DNA of 38,543 bases, taken from the NCBI GenBank assembly GCA_945873115.1, contig CAMCBT010000014.1:1-38543 (forward strand). Reading direction: 5' to 3'. Both the position numbers and the translations under genes were made by a program. Below the pieces are notes generated by a model. That model made no database searches, was not told the origin of the DNA, and saw only the letters and a program-made list of their open reading frames with translations. Origin of the DNA: an uncultured Mitsuokella sp. Its GTDB lineage: Bacteria > Bacillota > Negativicutes > Selenomonadales > Selenomonadaceae. Shown here in pieces: positions 1-10,502 of the stretch. Each line of letters begins with the position of its first letter. Position 1 is the first letter of the stretch.

Positions 1-14
1 TTTGCTATTCGCGT

Positions 15-1259
15 TTATTCCTGTGCCACGAGCTTTCTCGTGTGCTCGGCGACCTGTTCTGGAGTGAGGTCGGTGCGGCGGGCTACGCCGGTGTCGAGGG
101 CGGCTTTCGCTACGGCGGCGGCGACGGTGGGGGCGACCTCCGGGTTCAGGGGACTGGGGATAATGTTTTCCTCGCTGAGCTCGCCCTCCGGGATGAGGGA
201 GGCGATGGCCTTGGCTGCGGCTATCTTCATCTCCTCGTTGATTTCCCTTGCCCGCACGTCGAGAGTGCCGCGGAAGATGCCGGGGAAGGCCAGGAGATTG
301 TTGACCTGGTTCGGGAAGTCGGATCTACCGGTGCAGACGATGCGGGCGCCGGCGGCATGGGCCTCGGCGGGGAGAATCTCCGGCACCGGGTTCGCGAGGG
401 CCACCACCAGCGGGTCGTCGTTCATGGAGTGAATCATCTCCGGCGTAAGCGTCCCCGGGGCGGAGACGCCGATGAAGATATCCTTGCCCTTCAGCACCTC
501 TGAAAGCGTCCCCTTCTCCAGCTGGCGGTTGGAGACCTTCGCCAGGGCCTCCTTGTAGGGATTCATGTTCTCCGGGCGGCCCTCGTAGATGGCACCGGAC
601 CGGTCACAGAGGAGAGCCGTGCGGAAGCCGAAGGAGAAGAGGAGTCGGGCGATGGCCTGGCCGGCGGCGCCGGCGCCGTTGATGACAATCTTTGCCGTCT
701 GGATGTCCCGGCCCAGGAGCTTGTAGGCGTTCAAGAGGGCGGAGACCACGACGATGGCGGTGCCGTGCTGGTCATCGTGGAACACGGGGATGTCCAGGGT
801 CTTCTTGAGCTCGTTTTCCACGTCGAAGCACTGAGGAGCCTTGATGTCCTCCAGGTTGATGCCGCCGTAGGTTGTGGCGATGAGCTGGCAGACCTTGACG
901 ATATCCTCGACCTTTTCGCTGTTCACGCAGACGGGCACCGCGTCCACGCCGGCGAAGCCCTTGAAGAGGATGGCCTTGCCCTCCATGACGGGGAGGCCGG
1001 CTCCTGCGCCGATGTTGCCGAGGCCCAGGACGGCGGTGCCATTCGTGACGACGGCCACCATGTTCCCTTTCGTGGTGTAGTCGTAGATGGCCTCCGGCGT
1101 CTTCTTGATGGCGAGGCAGGGGGCCGCCACGCCCGGGGTATAGGCCCGGCTCAGGTCGTCGTTCGTCCTGATGGAAACGGTGGGCTGGATGGAAATTTTC
1201 CCGGGATGCTTCTTATGAAGTGCCAGGGCTTCTGCATCAAACTTGCTTGCCATACTCAT
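15..1259 (-). CDS. NAD(P)-dependent malic enzyme (oxaloacetate-decarboxylating)
   Basis: Predicted to convert malate to pyruvate and CO2 with reduction of NAD(P), linking C4 acids to the pyruvate pool in the cytosol. The 414-residue product matches the short bacterial malic enzyme: an N-terminal malic domain containing [12 protein letters not shown] and the FHDDQHGTA motif with metal-binding acidic residues, then a Rossmann NAD(P) domain with [10 protein letters not shown]. The C-terminal phosphotransacetylase-like domain of long MaeB enzymes is absent. A GTG lies 18 bases upstream in frame, but AGGAAAGG followed by AAGC places the real start at the ATG at 1259. It is separated from the upstream clcA gene by a terminator, so it is probably its own transcription unit. 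NAD versus NADP preference cannot be read from sequence. Confidence 0.93.
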   Translation of the reverse strand: MSMASKFDAEALALHKKHPGKISIQPTVSIRTNDDLSRAYTPGVAAPCLAIKKTPEAIYDYTTKGNMVAVVTNGTAVLGLGNIGAGAGLPVMEGKAILFKGFAGVDAVPVCVNSEKVEDIVKVCQLIATTYGGINLEDIKAPQCFDVENELKKTLDIPVFHDDQHGTAIVVVSALLNAYKLLGRDIQTAKIVINGAGAAGQAIARLLFSFGFRTALLCDRSGAIYEGRPENMNPYKEALAKVSNRQLEKGTLSEVLKGKDIFIGVSAPGTLTPEMIHSMNDDPLVVALANPVPEILPAEAHAAGARIVCTGRSDFPNQVNNLLAFPGIFRGTLDVRAREINEEMKIAAAKAIASLIPEGELSEENIIPSPLNPEVAPTVAAAVAKAALDTGVARRTDLTPEQVAEHTRKLVAQE

Positions 1260-1356
1260 GCTTCCTTTCCTATTCACAGGGCGAGCCGAAGCTGCGCCCT
1301 TCCATTACTTTGTCCTGTTCCCTTCAAACAAACGGGAAACGCCCTTACTATATAGC

Positions 1357-1397
1357 AAAAGCCGCGAATATGCAAGGTGCTTCTGCATATTCGCGGC
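1357..1397 (-). terminator. Intrinsic terminator after clcA
   Basis: A perfect 14-bp inverted repeat (arms 1361-1374 and 1384-1397, 9-nt loop) lies 30 bases downstream of the clcA stop. Read on the minus strand it is followed by TTTT, then GCTATATAG. It should end the PHP-clcA transcript and isolate it from the malic enzyme gene. Confidence 0.85.
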
Positions 1398-1427
1398 AAA
1401 TCACTTCATCTAGTGCCCAGAACGTCG

Positions 1428-2795
1428 CTAGTCCCTCCGGGAGGTGTGCAGGCGCTTTTCGAGGGCCGCCCTTGCCCGCTCCCTTTTCGCGAGGTTCCTC
1501 TCCAGCAACATGTCGTAGACAGGGGCGCTGCCCATGAGATCTGACACGAGATAGGCGGTCATGGCGCAGATCATGAGTGGTAGCAGGTGGGAAAAGCTCC
1601 CTGTCATCTCCATGATGAGGACGACGCCCGTCACCGGGGACTTCACCACGGCGGAAAAATAGGCGGCCATGCCGTAGACGATATAGCAGACGGCAAGATT
1701 CTCCGGAATCCAGCCAAGCCCCTCCCCCGAGAGTGCAAATATGCTGCCGGCAAGGGCCCCCAGCACCAGCATGGGGAGGAAGATGCCGCCGGGTACGCCG
1801 GAGCCGAAGGCCGCCATGGTAAAGGCGAACTTCGCTAAAAAGAGGAGGAGCAGCAGGGCCAGGCCATGGGGATAGGCCACGAGGGAGTCCACGAGAGGCC
1901 CGCCCCCGCCGAGGACCGCGGGAAGGGTGAAGCCCAGGGGCACAGAGAGGAGGAGAGGCAGCGCCGCCTTCCCCCAGCCCGGTAGGTGCAGTGCCTCGTA
2001 GGTCTCGAGGGAGAAGATGAGGCATTTGTTGAAGAACAGGGCCACGAGCCCCACGAGGGCCCCCAGGAGCACCAGCAGAGGGAAGTGGGTCCCCGCGTCC
2101 AGGGTGGGGATGGCGCCCAGATGGAAGACCGGGGCCATGCCGAAGAAATACTGGGTGACCGTCGTGGCCATGATGGCGGCGGAGACGGCCCCCATGAGGA
2201 CGTAGGTAGAAAAGCCGTGGGTAATCTCCTCAAAGCAGAAGATAACGCCTGCCAGCGGCGCATTGAAGGCCGCGGCGAGGCCCGACCCGGCACCGGTGGC
2301 AAGAAGATAGCGCCCCTCCTCCACCGACCGATGGGTGAGCCGCCCGAGTCCCTGGCCGAAGCAGGCCCCCAGCTGGACACTGGGCCCCTCCCGGCCAAGG
2401 GAGAGCCCCGCGCCTATGCCAAGAGTCGCCCCCAGGAACTTCAGGGCCAGCACCCGGGCCCAGTTCATGTCCATCTTACCTGCCAGGATGCCCTCCACCT
2501 GGGGGATGCCGGAGCCCGATGTCATGGGCTCTCGCTGGACGATGCGATGGAGAATATAGCCCGCGAGGAGGAGGAAGAGGAGCCAGGGCGCAAGAAAGCG
2601 CGGCTCACTGGCGAGCCGCGCGTAGACCTCCGGCAAAAGCTCCTCCGAGGTGCTGAGCAGGTATCGGAACAGGGCGATGAGGAGCCCTGTGAAGATGCCG
2701 ATGATGTTGCCCTCCACGAAGAGGCGGAGCTTCAGGTGCCTTTCGTCGGTGAGCACCCGGACAATGGAGAGAAGGGAGTCCATGGAGCGCCTCAT
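1428..2795 (-). CDS. clcA: ClC-family H+/Cl- exchange transporter
   Basis: Integral membrane protein of about 455 residues that should exchange chloride for protons. The three ClC selectivity motifs are present: GSGIP (residues 94-98), GREGP (134-138, with gating Glu136) and GSGVPGGIFLP (331-341). A Glu-Glu pair at 189-190 sits where the proton glutamate of E. coli ClcA lies, which favours exchange over a passive channel. GREGP rather than GREGT argues against a fluoride (CLC-F) type. There is no C-terminal CBS domain. The start overlaps the PHP gene stop by 4 bases (ATGA), so translation is probably coupled. An ATG 12 bases in (2783), preceded by GAGG, is an alternative start. Confidence 0.93.
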   Translation of the reverse strand: MRRSMDSLLSIVRVLTDERHLKLRLFVEGNIIGIFTGLLIALFRYLLSTSEELLPEVYARLASEPRFLAPWLLFLLLAGYILHRIVQREPMTSGSGIPQVEGILAGKMDMNWARVLALKFLGATLGIGAGLSLGREGPSVQLGACFGQGLGRLTHRSVEEGRYLLATGAGSGLAAAFNAPLAGVIFCFEEITHGFSTYVLMGAVSAAIMATTVTQYFFGMAPVFHLGAIPTLDAGTHFPLLVLLGALVGLVALFFNKCLIFSLETYEALHLPGWGKAALPLLLSVPLGFTLPAVLGGGGPLVDSLVAYPHGLALLLLLFLAKFAFTMAAFGSGVPGGIFLPMLVLGALAGSIFALSGEGLGWIPENLAVCYIVYGMAAYFSAVVKSPVTGVVLIMEMTGSFSHLLPLMICAMTAYLVSDLMGSAPVYDMLLERNLAKRERARAALEKRLHTSRRD

Positions 2796-3568
2796 GCGTA
2801 CCAGGAGACCTGCATCCGGTGCTCCCGGAAGGTGACGACACTGAGGCCCGCCTCCCGCACCATATCCTCCGCCTCCACGAAATAGGCGCCGATGGCATCC
2901 TGGCTGTGGGCATCGGAGCCCAGCGTTACATAGCGGCCGCCCAGGTCATAGAAGCGCTTGTAGATGGCGAAGAGCTCCTTGCGGGCCTGGCGGCTGGCAA
3001 AGCGCTTCGTGGAGAGTTCCAGGGTGGTGTCCGTCTCGATGACAGCCCGAAGCACTGCGTCGATTTCCCGGGTGAAGTCCCCATAGGTGATATCGGGATT
3101 CGAGTAGGGAGCGTGGCGGCAGATATAGTCGATATGGCCCAGCACATCGATGAAGGGATGGAGGCGGATCATGCGCTCCATTTCCTCCAGATAGTGGGTG
3201 TAGAGCTTCTGCTTTTCCTTCCCGTCGTAAAAGTCCTCGTCGTAGATATCCTTGCCGTCGAGGACATGAAGGGAGCCGATGGAAAGATCAAAGGGCTCGT
3301 CCTTCACAAAGGCCTCCACCTTATCCTTCGTCTCCTCCCGCAGCCCGAGCTCCACCCCGAGGCGCAGGCGGAAGCTCCGAATGGAGTCATACTCCTTGAA
3401 ATAGGCCGCCTTGTCAAAGGTGAAATCCGTACCGCCCGGGAAGTCCGGGTCGTAATGCTCCGTGAATACGAGGCCGATGCCCTTGTCCGCCGCCTCCATG
3501 ATGGCAAAGTCCGGCCGCATCTCCGAGTCCGCCGAGAACTTCGTATGCGTGTGATTGTCGAATAGCAT
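2792..3568 (-). CDS. PHP-domain phosphatase, histidinol-phosphatase (HisK-type) family
   Basis: A 258-residue PHP-family metal-dependent phosphoesterase. Motifs of the trinuclear metal site are visible in order: HTH near the N terminus (residues 6-8), FTEHYD, GSLH, LGHIDY and GSDAHS near the C terminus. Length and arrangement match the HisK-type histidinol-phosphatase of histidine synthesis, but no other his gene is nearby and many family members act on other phosphomonoesters, so the substrate is uncertain. The start at 3568 is chosen because AAGGTG lies 6 bases upstream; an in-frame start 36 bases earlier has no ribosome site. It is the first gene of a two-gene unit with clcA. Confidence 0.85.
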   Translation of the reverse strand: MLFDNHTHTKFSADSEMRPDFAIMEAADKGIGLVFTEHYDPDFPGGTDFTFDKAAYFKEYDSIRSFRLRLGVELGLREETKDKVEAFVKDEPFDLSIGSLHVLDGKDIYDEDFYDGKEKQKLYTHYLEEMERMIRLHPFIDVLGHIDYICRHAPYSNPDITYGDFTREIDAVLRAVIETDTTLELSTKRFASRQARKELFAIYKRFYDLGGRYVTLGSDAHSQDAIGAYFVEAEDMVREAGLSVVTFREHRMQVSWYA

Positions 3569-3628
3569 GAAAAACACCTTTTCCTTCTCTCCTGTGCCAT
3601 GCAAAAGGGCGCAGCAGCTGCAGATATG

Positions 3629-3658
3629 TCTGTATTTTCAAAAAGAATTATTCGACAA
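3629..3658 (-). promoter_or_regulatory. Candidate promoter for the PHP-clcA unit
   Basis: In the 164-bp AT-rich gap between ureD and the PHP gene, TTGTCG (minus strand, 3658-3653) is followed after 18 bases by TACAGA (3634-3629). The match is moderate. No convincing terminator for ureD was found in this gap. Confidence 0.4.
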
Positions 3659-3732
3659 AAAAACGCATTTTCCTCTTTTCCTGCTCGTATTTGTCCGCAT
3701 TTCCTGCATTCTTTTGGAAAGCTGCCCTTGCC

Positions 3733-4515
3733 TCAGGCCGATGGCGAGGCGGCCGCCTCCAGGAGAAGGGCCTGCGCCGCCAAAAGCTCCTCCGCCGACC
3801 GGGCAAGGAGACACACGAGCACTGCCCCAGCTTCCTCCGCCAGTCGCGTCACGCCGCCGGTGCGGGACGGCGCCTCCAGCCAGGGCGCGAGCAAAGCCCG
3901 ACAGTCCTCCACGTCAAGGGTTCCCACCAATAGGAAAGTGGCGTGATGTGTATAGCCCTCGTAGAGGCAGATGCCGCCCATGTCCATCTCCCGGGGCGCA
4001 AAGAGCGTATTGTCGTAGTAGAGGAGCTCTCCCTCCTGCCGCAGGCGGATCCGAGACGCATAGCGCCTGTAGGAAAATGGGGCCTCGAAGGCAGCCCGCC
4101 CGCAAGCGAGGATGTCGCTGAAGAAGAGCTTTGCCCCTCGCGCAAGATCGATAGCCGTCTCCCCGGTAAAGCAGGAGTCCCCGAAGGGCAGTGTCGGCAG
4201 GGGCGTGTAGAAGAGCGCCGCCCCCGCCTCCACCTGGATATGGAGCTCGCGGCGGGCCACCCCCGCCTCCATGCGGTGGATTTTTTCAAAAGACTGGCTC
4301 GTGACCTCAGCGCGGGCACCCCTCGCCGCTGTGATATGGATGCGCTCCTCGTCCCCTGCCATAAGGCCTGCGGAGGACTTCATGACGACGAGGCGCTGCC
4401 TCCCCTTTGCCGCAAAGGGACGCATGACCTTGAAGGGGGCGGTGAAGTGGAGCTTTGCGAGCCGCGGGCCCTCAAAGCGCAGCGAAAGCTCCGAGGTGCG
4501 GCCGAATGGTGTCAT
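3733..4515 (-). CDS. ureD: Urease accessory protein UreD (UreH)
   Basis: The 260-residue product matches UreD, the scaffold that binds apo-urease with UreF and UreG and provides the path for nickel into the active site. Recognisable family signatures are the N-terminal [12 protein letters not shown] region, SSAGLMAGD, the [11 protein letters not shown] strand, and a central segment with [10 protein letters not shown]. It is the last gene of the urt-ure unit; its ATG overlaps the ureG stop by 4 bases (ATGA), which implies coupled translation of two proteins that act in one complex. The gene is intact. Confidence 0.93.
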   Translation of the reverse strand: MTPFGRTSELSLRFEGPRLAKLHFTAPFKVMRPFAAKGRQRLVVMKSSAGLMAGDEERIHITAARGARAEVTSQSFEKIHRMEAGVARRELHIQVEAGAALFYTPLPTLPFGDSCFTGETAIDLARGAKLFFSDILACGRAAFEAPFSYRRYASRIRLRQEGELLYYDNTLFAPREMDMGGICLYEGYTHHATFLLVGTLDVEDCRALLAPWLEAPSRTGGVTRLAEEAGAVLVCLLARSAEELLAAQALLLEAAASPSA

Positions 4516-5117
4516 GCGCCCTCCAGCAGCACGTGGTGACGGATCCAGCCGAGAATCTCCGCCACCCCCTCCCCATGGCGAAGATCCGTAAAGAGAAAGG
4601 ACCGGTCGCCACGCATGCGCCGAGCATCTCGTTCCATGACGGAGAGGTCTGCGCCCACGTAGGGGGCCAGATCCTTCTTGTTGATGACGAGGAGGTCGGA
4701 GCGGGTGATGCCAGGGCCGCCCTTCCGGGGTATCTTCTCACCCTCCGACACATCGATGACGAAGAGTGTGGCGTCCGCAAGCTCTGGGGAGAAGGTGGCG
4801 GAGAGATTGTCCCCGCCGCTCTCGATGAAGACGAGCTGCGCGTCCGGGAATTTCTCCACCAGCTCCTCCACCGCCTCGAGATTCATGGAGGCATCCTCCC
4901 GAATTGCCGTATGGGGGCAGCCGCCCGTCTCCACCCCCAGGATGCGCTCCCGGGGAAGGACGGAGTTCTTCGCCAGGAACTCTGCGTCCTCCTTCGTGTA
5001 GATGTCATTCGTGACGACGACGACGCTGTACTCCTTCGCCAGCGTCCGGGTGAGCGCCTCGATGAGGGCCGTCTTGCCGGAGCCCACAGGGCCCGCCACG
5101 CCGATTTTTACGTACAT
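4512..5117 (-). CDS. ureG: Urease accessory GTPase UreG
   Basis: SIMIBI-class GTPase of 201 residues that delivers nickel to urease with UreDF and UreE. The P-loop GPVGSGKTA (residues 9-17), the nickel-binding Cys67-Pro68-His69, the [17 protein letters not shown] switch region and NKKDL base-recognition motif are all present. The start is supported by AAAGGA six bases before the ATG. In the + direction its 5' flank is immediately followed by a MITE-like element that separates it from ureF; removing the element restores a normal 22-base ureF-ureG gap. Confidence 0.97.
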   Translation of the reverse strand: MYVKIGVAGPVGSGKTALIEALTRTLAKEYSVVVVTNDIYTKEDAEFLAKNSVLPRERILGVETGGCPHTAIREDASMNLEAVEELVEKFPDAQLVFIESGGDNLSATFSPELADATLFVIDVSEGEKIPRKGGPGITRSDLLVINKKDLAPYVGADLSVMERDARRMRGDRSFLFTDLRHGEGVAEILGWIRHHVLLEGA

Positions 5118-5131
5118 ATGCTTTCCTTTCG

Positions 5132-5293
5132 CTAGAGGGTACCTCTAAAAACCTATAGCACCTCATCTGCACTATCCCTGCCCGGCGTACAAAGCCTCGG
5201 TATAGCACCGCTATGCCTACGTTTTGTCCACCAGACATGGACAGCACATCTGCTTACAGCTAAGACACCACAGTTTTTAGAGGTGCCCTAGAG
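5132..5293. mobile_element. MITE-like element with target site duplication between ureF and ureG
   Basis: A 150-bp non-coding block (5138-5287) is bounded by 15-bp terminal inverted repeats, GGTACCTCTAAAAAC at 5138-5152 and the complement of GGCACCTCTAAAAAC at 5273-5287 (14 of 15 match). Perfect 6-bp direct repeats CTAGAG lie outside it at 5132-5137 and 5288-5293. Inside is a small imperfect hairpin around CGGTATAGC and GCTATGCC, and no gene. This is the structure of a non-autonomous transposon moved in trans by a related transposase. The family is not identified; with CTAG alone as duplication, an IS5-type target would also be possible. Its left copy of the duplication abuts the ureG ribosome site. 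Confidence 0.75.
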
Positions 5294-5295
5294 GT

Positions 5296-5982
5296 CTACG
5301 AGATATAGAGGCGCGTGTAGAGCGTCTCGTGCTGCATGGAGCGGATGTCGAGCCCCGGGGCGGAGCGGCCCAGGGATGCCTCCGGCTCCTCCAGTGCCAT
5401 GCCCACGCACTCGGCCCAGGCCCCCTGCAGGGCCCCTAGGATCCGCTGTCCCTCTGTCTGTGCCAGAGGGACGAGCTTCACACAGGTATTGACAAGGGCG
5501 GAAATCTGGGCATAGGCGTAGTGCGCGACGGCCTCCTGCCGCCCGATGGCGAGCCGCGCCGTGAGGGCCCCATAGCAGACGGGGTGCGAGAGGCGCCGCC
5601 CTGCCGCCTTGACGAAGGCCGCGAAGAAATCGTCCTCCACGAGGCCTGCCGCCTGGGCCGTCTTTGTCAGGCGGCTGCCCAGGCGCACCAAGGCCTCCCG
5701 TATCTCCCGGGGGGCGCGGGCGGCGTAGAGGAGCTCCTCATAGGCCAGCAGCTGCGGCAGGTCCCCCGCCTCCGCCGCCTCATGGGCGAGGCGCACGGCC
5801 AGGAGCTCATTGTAGAGCAGGGCATGGCGTATATAGGCCCGAAGCCAGGCCTCCGCCGCCCTGCCATCCTGCAGGAGCCCCTCCGCCACGTAGGTCTCGA
5901 GGCCATAGGAGTGGGAGAAGCTGCCGATGGGAAAGAGAGCGTCATTGAGCTGCAGGAGCCGGAAGCGCTGCGCCTCATCCAT
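5296..5982 (-). CDS. ureF: Urease accessory protein UreF
   Basis: UreF acts as the GTPase-activating or fidelity partner of UreG in the UreDFG nickel-insertion complex. The family signature LLQLNDALFPIGSFSHSYGLET lies near the N terminus, and the rest is helical as expected; the conserved C-terminal region of the family is present and the gene ends intact at a TAG, two bases from the MITE target duplication. I place the start at the ATG at 5982 (228 residues), just before the conserved region and overlapping ureE by 8 bases. A longer reading from 6054 with GGGGGA upstream adds 24 non-conserved residues and overlaps ureE by 80 bases; it cannot be excluded. Confidence 0.88.
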   Translation of the reverse strand: MDEAQRFRLLQLNDALFPIGSFSHSYGLETYVAEGLLQDGRAAEAWLRAYIRHALLYNELLAVRLAHEAAEAGDLPQLLAYEELLYAARAPREIREALVRLGSRLTKTAQAAGLVEDDFFAAFVKAAGRRLSHPVCYGALTARLAIGRQEAVAHYAYAQISALVNTCVKLVPLAQTEGQRILGALQGAWAECVGMALEEPEASLGRSAPGLDIRSMQHETLYTRLYIS

Positions 5983-6541
5983 GGGCGTGCCCGCCCGGCG
6001 CGTGGTGCCCGTGGGCATGGACGCCATACTCCCCATTCTCTCCATGCGCTCCATGGTCGTGTCCCCCTTCCCGATGGGAATGTGAATGGGCGTGGCTGTG
6101 GCCCTTCGTCATGAGCTGGATCTTCTCCCGGGGGGAGACCACGATATCCGCCTCCCGGCAGGTCACGCCGGCCCCCTGCAGGGCCGACAGGAGCAGTGCG
6201 TTGCAGGGCACGAGAAAGGCGCTCCCCTGCTGGTAGAGGGGCGCATGGCGGTTGCCCACCTCGTAGGCAAAGCGCACGGCCTCGACGGGAGTGGCGGGCT
6301 CGGCGCAGATGACGTGGGCGGGACGGAGGCGCACGACGATGGCCGTCCCCTCCTCCACGGCGAGGACAGAGCCGTCCTCGAGGCCGCCGAAGGCGAGGCG
6401 GATGGCCACATCGCGCCCCGCCGCGCTCTCCTTTCGCAGGATGCGCTTCGCCGCCTCCTCCAGCTCCAGCAGAACGGTGTCCTCCGGAAGCGACGCGTAG
6501 GCCGCCTCCTCTTTTCTTCCTAGTATATTTTCAATCAACAT
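5975..6541 (-). CDS. ureE: Urease nickel metallochaperone UreE with long histidine tail
   Basis: UreE binds nickel and passes it to UreG. The 188-residue product has the N-terminal peptide-binding-like domain and then the metal domain with the conserved GNRH (residues 96-99), whose histidine lies at the dimer interface nickel site. Residues 148-187 form a tail with 14 histidines among Gly, Ala, Ser and Pro, like the nickel-storing tail of Klebsiella UreE and unlike short-tailed homologues. The upstream gap to ureC carries two stem-loops and is 94 bases, so expression may differ from that of ureABC. Confidence 0.95.
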   Translation of the reverse strand: MLIENILGRKEEAAYASLPEDTVLLELEEAAKRILRKESAAGRDVAIRLAFGGLEDGSVLAVEEGTAIVVRLRPAHVICAEPATPVEAVRFAYEVGNRHAPLYQQGSAFLVPCNALLLSALQGAGVTCREADIVVSPREKIQLMTKGHSHAHSHSHREGGHDHGAHGENGEYGVHAHGHHAPGGHAHG

Positions 6542-6554
6542 GCTATCCTCAAGC

Positions 6555-6631
6555 AGGCGGCACGCGCCCCAAATTCGGGCTGTGCCGCCTTTTTTCCATA
6601 GAAGGCTGCACGGCTTTGCCGCAGAGCCTTC
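6555..6631. other. Two stem-loops between ureC and ureE; one is a terminator in the + direction
   Basis: The first hairpin has arms AGGCGGCAC (6555-6563) and GTGCCGCCT (6582-6590), with additional GCCC/GGGC pairing inside, and is followed on the + strand by a six-T run (6590-6595). That is a good intrinsic terminator, but for transcription opposite to the urease genes. The second has arms GAAGGCT (6601-6607) and AGCCTTC (6625-6631) with a CGGC/GCCG inner stem. On the minus strand neither has a T run, so in the urease message they could act as stability or processing elements between ureABC and ureEFGD. Confidence 0.65.
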
Positions 6632-6635
6632 CCCG

Positions 6636-8350
<1,715 letters not shown>

Positions 8351-8354
<4 letters not shown>

Positions 8355-8716
8355 TTCGCTGCCTCCCCTCGGATAAAGCCCTGCTCCCTCGCCCGCTCTA
8401 TTGCCTCCTCCTTCGAGGCGCCCTGGGTCAGATTGTTCGCGCCAAAGCTGCGCTTTGCCCCGCCGATGGCCACGAGATCCACGGTGCGGATCTCGCCGGG
8501 CTCAAAGCGGACGCTGGTGCCAGAGGGAATGTCGAGGCGCATGCCAAAGGCCTCCTCCCTAGCAAAGGAGAGGAGGCGGTTCGCCTCGAAAAATGGAAAA
8601 TGCGCCCCGACCTGGATGGGGCGGTCGCCGGTATTCGTCACAGCCAGCCTATGCTGCTTTCGCCCTGCGTTCAGCTCGATGTTGCCCTCGCAGAGGATGT
8701 ATTCGCCTGGTATCAT
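8351..8716 (-). CDS. ureB: Urease subunit beta
   Basis: A 121-residue structural subunit of urease. It begins [19 protein letters not shown], the standard UreB N terminus, and carries [16 protein letters not shown] and GFGANNLT-like C-terminal sequence as in other separate-chain beta subunits. In this organism the beta and gamma chains are separate genes, as in most bacteria and unlike Helicobacter where they are fused. It lies 11 bases after ureA and overlaps ureC by 4 bases. Confidence 0.97.
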
Positions 8717-8727
8717 GGTGTCCTCCC

Positions 8728-9030
8728 TCAGCCTATCGGATTGTGAACGGTGACGAGCTTCGTCCCGTCGGGAAAGGTAGCCTCGATCTGGACGGAAGCC
8801 ACCATCTCGGGGACGCCCTCGAGGACGTCGTCCCGGGTGAGGAGGGTGCGCCCAAGCTCCATGAGCTCTGTGACGCGCTTGCCGTCCCGAGCCATCTCCA
8901 TGAGCTGCATGGAGATGTAGGCGACGGCCTCGGGGTAGTTGAGCTTCAGCCCCCGCCCCCGCCGCTCTTCAGCCAGCCGCCCCGCATAGTGGAGCATGAG
9001 CTTTTCCATATCCTTCGGCACAAGATGCAT
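8728..9030 (-). CDS. ureA: Urease subunit gamma
   Basis: A 100-residue small subunit, exactly the usual UreA length. It has the conserved [26 protein letters not shown] start (read in two parts: KDMEKLML and [15 protein letters not shown]), then [27 protein letters not shown] at the end. AAAGGA lies seven bases before the ATG. It follows urtE after only 17 bases, which ties urease to the urea transporter in one transcript. Confidence 0.97.
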   Translation of the reverse strand: MHLVPKDMEKLMLHYAGRLAEERRGRGLKLNYPEAVAYISMQLMEMARDGKRVTELMELGRTLLTRDDVLEGVPEMVASVQIEATFPDGTKLVTVHNPIG

Positions 9031-9047
9031 AGTTCTTTTCCTTTCGT

Positions 9048-9740
9048 TTATGAAGCAAGCATGCAGCTTTCGATTTCTTCCTTGGAGAGCTCGGCCCTAT
9101 TTCCCTCCAAGACGACGCGCCCTTTATCCATGATGTAGCAGTAGTCGGCTACGTCGAGGGCGAAGTCCAGGTACTGCTCCACCAGCAGGATGGAGAGGCC
9201 TGTCTTTTCGTTGACGCTCCGGATGGCTCGGCCGATGTCCTTTATGATGGAGGGCTGGATGCCCTCTGTGGGCTCATCGAGGAGCAGGAGCTTCGGGCCG
9301 CCGATGAGGGCGCGGGCTATGGCCAGCTGTTGCTGCTGGCCGCCGGAGAGGTCGCCGCCCTTCCGGGCGAGGAACTTCTTCACATCGGGAAAGAGGGCGA
9401 AGAGTGCCGCCTCGTCCGTGCCCTTGCCTCCCGTCGCGAGGCCCAGATGGAGGTTTTCCTCCACGGTCATCTGTGGGAAGATGTCGCGGCCCTGGGGCAC
9501 GTAGCCGATTCCCTTATGGGCGCGGGTGTAGGTGGCGTAGCCTGTGATGTCCTCACCGGCCAGCCGCACGCTGCCGCCCGTCACGTCCACGAGCCCCATG
9601 ATGCCGCGCAGCGTCGTGGTCTTGCCCACGCCATTGCGCCCCACGAGGGCGCAGATCTTCCCGTCGGGCACGGAGAGTGTCACGCCGTGTAGCGCCTCGC
9701 TGCCGCTGTAGGCAGCCTTCAGATTTCGCACCTCAAGCAT
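9048..9740 (-). CDS. urtE: Urea ABC transporter ATP-binding protein UrtE
   Basis: One of two ATPases that power the UrtBC urea permease. The 230-residue protein has Walker [10 protein letters not shown], the signature [15 protein letters not shown] and Walker [17 protein letters not shown], the last being typical of the LivF/UrtE branch. The ATG at 9740 is preferred over an in-frame codon at 9782 because GGGGGGAAGCCA precedes it and the conserved [11 protein letters not shown] starts there; it overlaps the urtD stop by 8 bases. Confidence 0.95.
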   Translation of the reverse strand: MLEVRNLKAAYSGSEALHGVTLSVPDGKICALVGRNGVGKTTTLRGIMGLVDVTGGSVRLAGEDITGYATYTRAHKGIGYVPQGRDIFPQMTVEENLHLGLATGGKGTDEAALFALFPDVKKFLARKGGDLSGGQQQQLAIARALIGGPKLLLLDEPTEGIQPSIIKDIGRAIRSVNEKTGLSILLVEQYLDFALDVADYCYIMDKGRVVLEGNRAELSKEEIESCMLAS

Positions 9741-10491
9741 TGGCTTCCCCCCGTCCCAGATAGACCTCCTGGACCTTCTCATTCTTCATCACGTCCGTGG
9801 CGCTCCCCTCGACGAGGACGGCGCCCTCATGCATGACGGTCACGCTGTCGGCGATGCTCTTCATGAACTCCATGTCGTGCTCCACGACGGCGACGGCACA
9901 GCGGTCCTTGATGGACTCCAGGATATTCGCCGTCTTCTCCGTCTCGCGGCCGCCCATGCCGGCCACCGGCTCGTCCAGCAGCAGGAGCTTCGGCTCCTGC
10001 ACCAGGAGCATGGCGATTTCCAGCCACTGCTTCTCGCCGTGGGACAGGCTCTTTGCCCGCTCCTTGCTCTTCTCGTCGAGGCCCACGAGATGGAGCACCT
10101 CGTGGATCTTCTTCGTGTCCATGTAGCGCTTCCGAGCGAGGATGGAGCCGAATACGCTCTTGTCCCTGTTGAGCGAGATGCGCATGTTATCGTAGACACT
10201 GAGGTTGACGAAGGTGGAGGGTGTCTGGAACTTGCGGCAGATGCCCTTCTTCACGATTTCATACTCCTTGAGCTTCAGGAGGCTGCCCACCCCGTCGCAG
10301 GTCACATCGCCTGCGCTGGGGCGGGTCTTGCCGCAGATCACATCGAGGAGCGTCGTCTTGCCCGCGCCGTTCGGCCCGATGAAGAAATGTATCGTATTCG
10401 GGGCCACATCCGTCGTCACGTCGTTTATCGCCTTGAAGCCGTCGAACTCCACAGAGATGTGGCGAAGGCTCAAGAGTGCGTCTGAATTCAT
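9733..10491 (-). CDS. urtD: Urea ABC transporter ATP-binding protein UrtD
   Basis: Second ATPase of the urea importer, 252 residues, LivG/UrtD branch. Walker A GPNGAGKTTLLD, the signature SHGEKQWLEIAM and Walker B LLLLDEPVAGM are intact; SHGEKQWLEI is characteristic of UrtD. The start at 10491 is set by GAGGAGGG five bases upstream, 11 bases after the urtC stop; a longer reading from 10599 would run into urtC and has a low-complexity, non-family N terminus. Confidence 0.95.
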   Translation of the reverse strand: MNSDALLSLRHISVEFDGFKAINDVTTDVAPNTIHFFIGPNGAGKTTLLDVICGKTRPSAGDVTCDGVGSLLKLKEYEIVKKGICRKFQTPSTFVNLSVYDNMRISLNRDKSVFGSILARKRYMDTKKIHEVLHLVGLDEKSKERAKSLSHGEKQWLEIAMLLVQEPKLLLLDEPVAGMGGRETEKTANILESIKDRCAVAVVEHDMEFMKSIADSVTVMHEGAVLVEGSATDVMKNEKVQEVYLGRGEANA

Positions 10492-10502
10492 AGTATCCCT
10501 CC

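Noticed and set aside
5005-5247. 80-codon minus-strand frame spanning the MITE and ureG 5' end
   Set aside because: It lies mostly in the transposable element and continues out of frame into ureG; no ribosome site and no family.
6582-6595. ureC-ureE hairpin as the terminator of ureC
   Set aside because: The T run lies on the + strand side only; in the urease message the hairpin is followed by GC-rich sequence, so it should not terminate that transcript.
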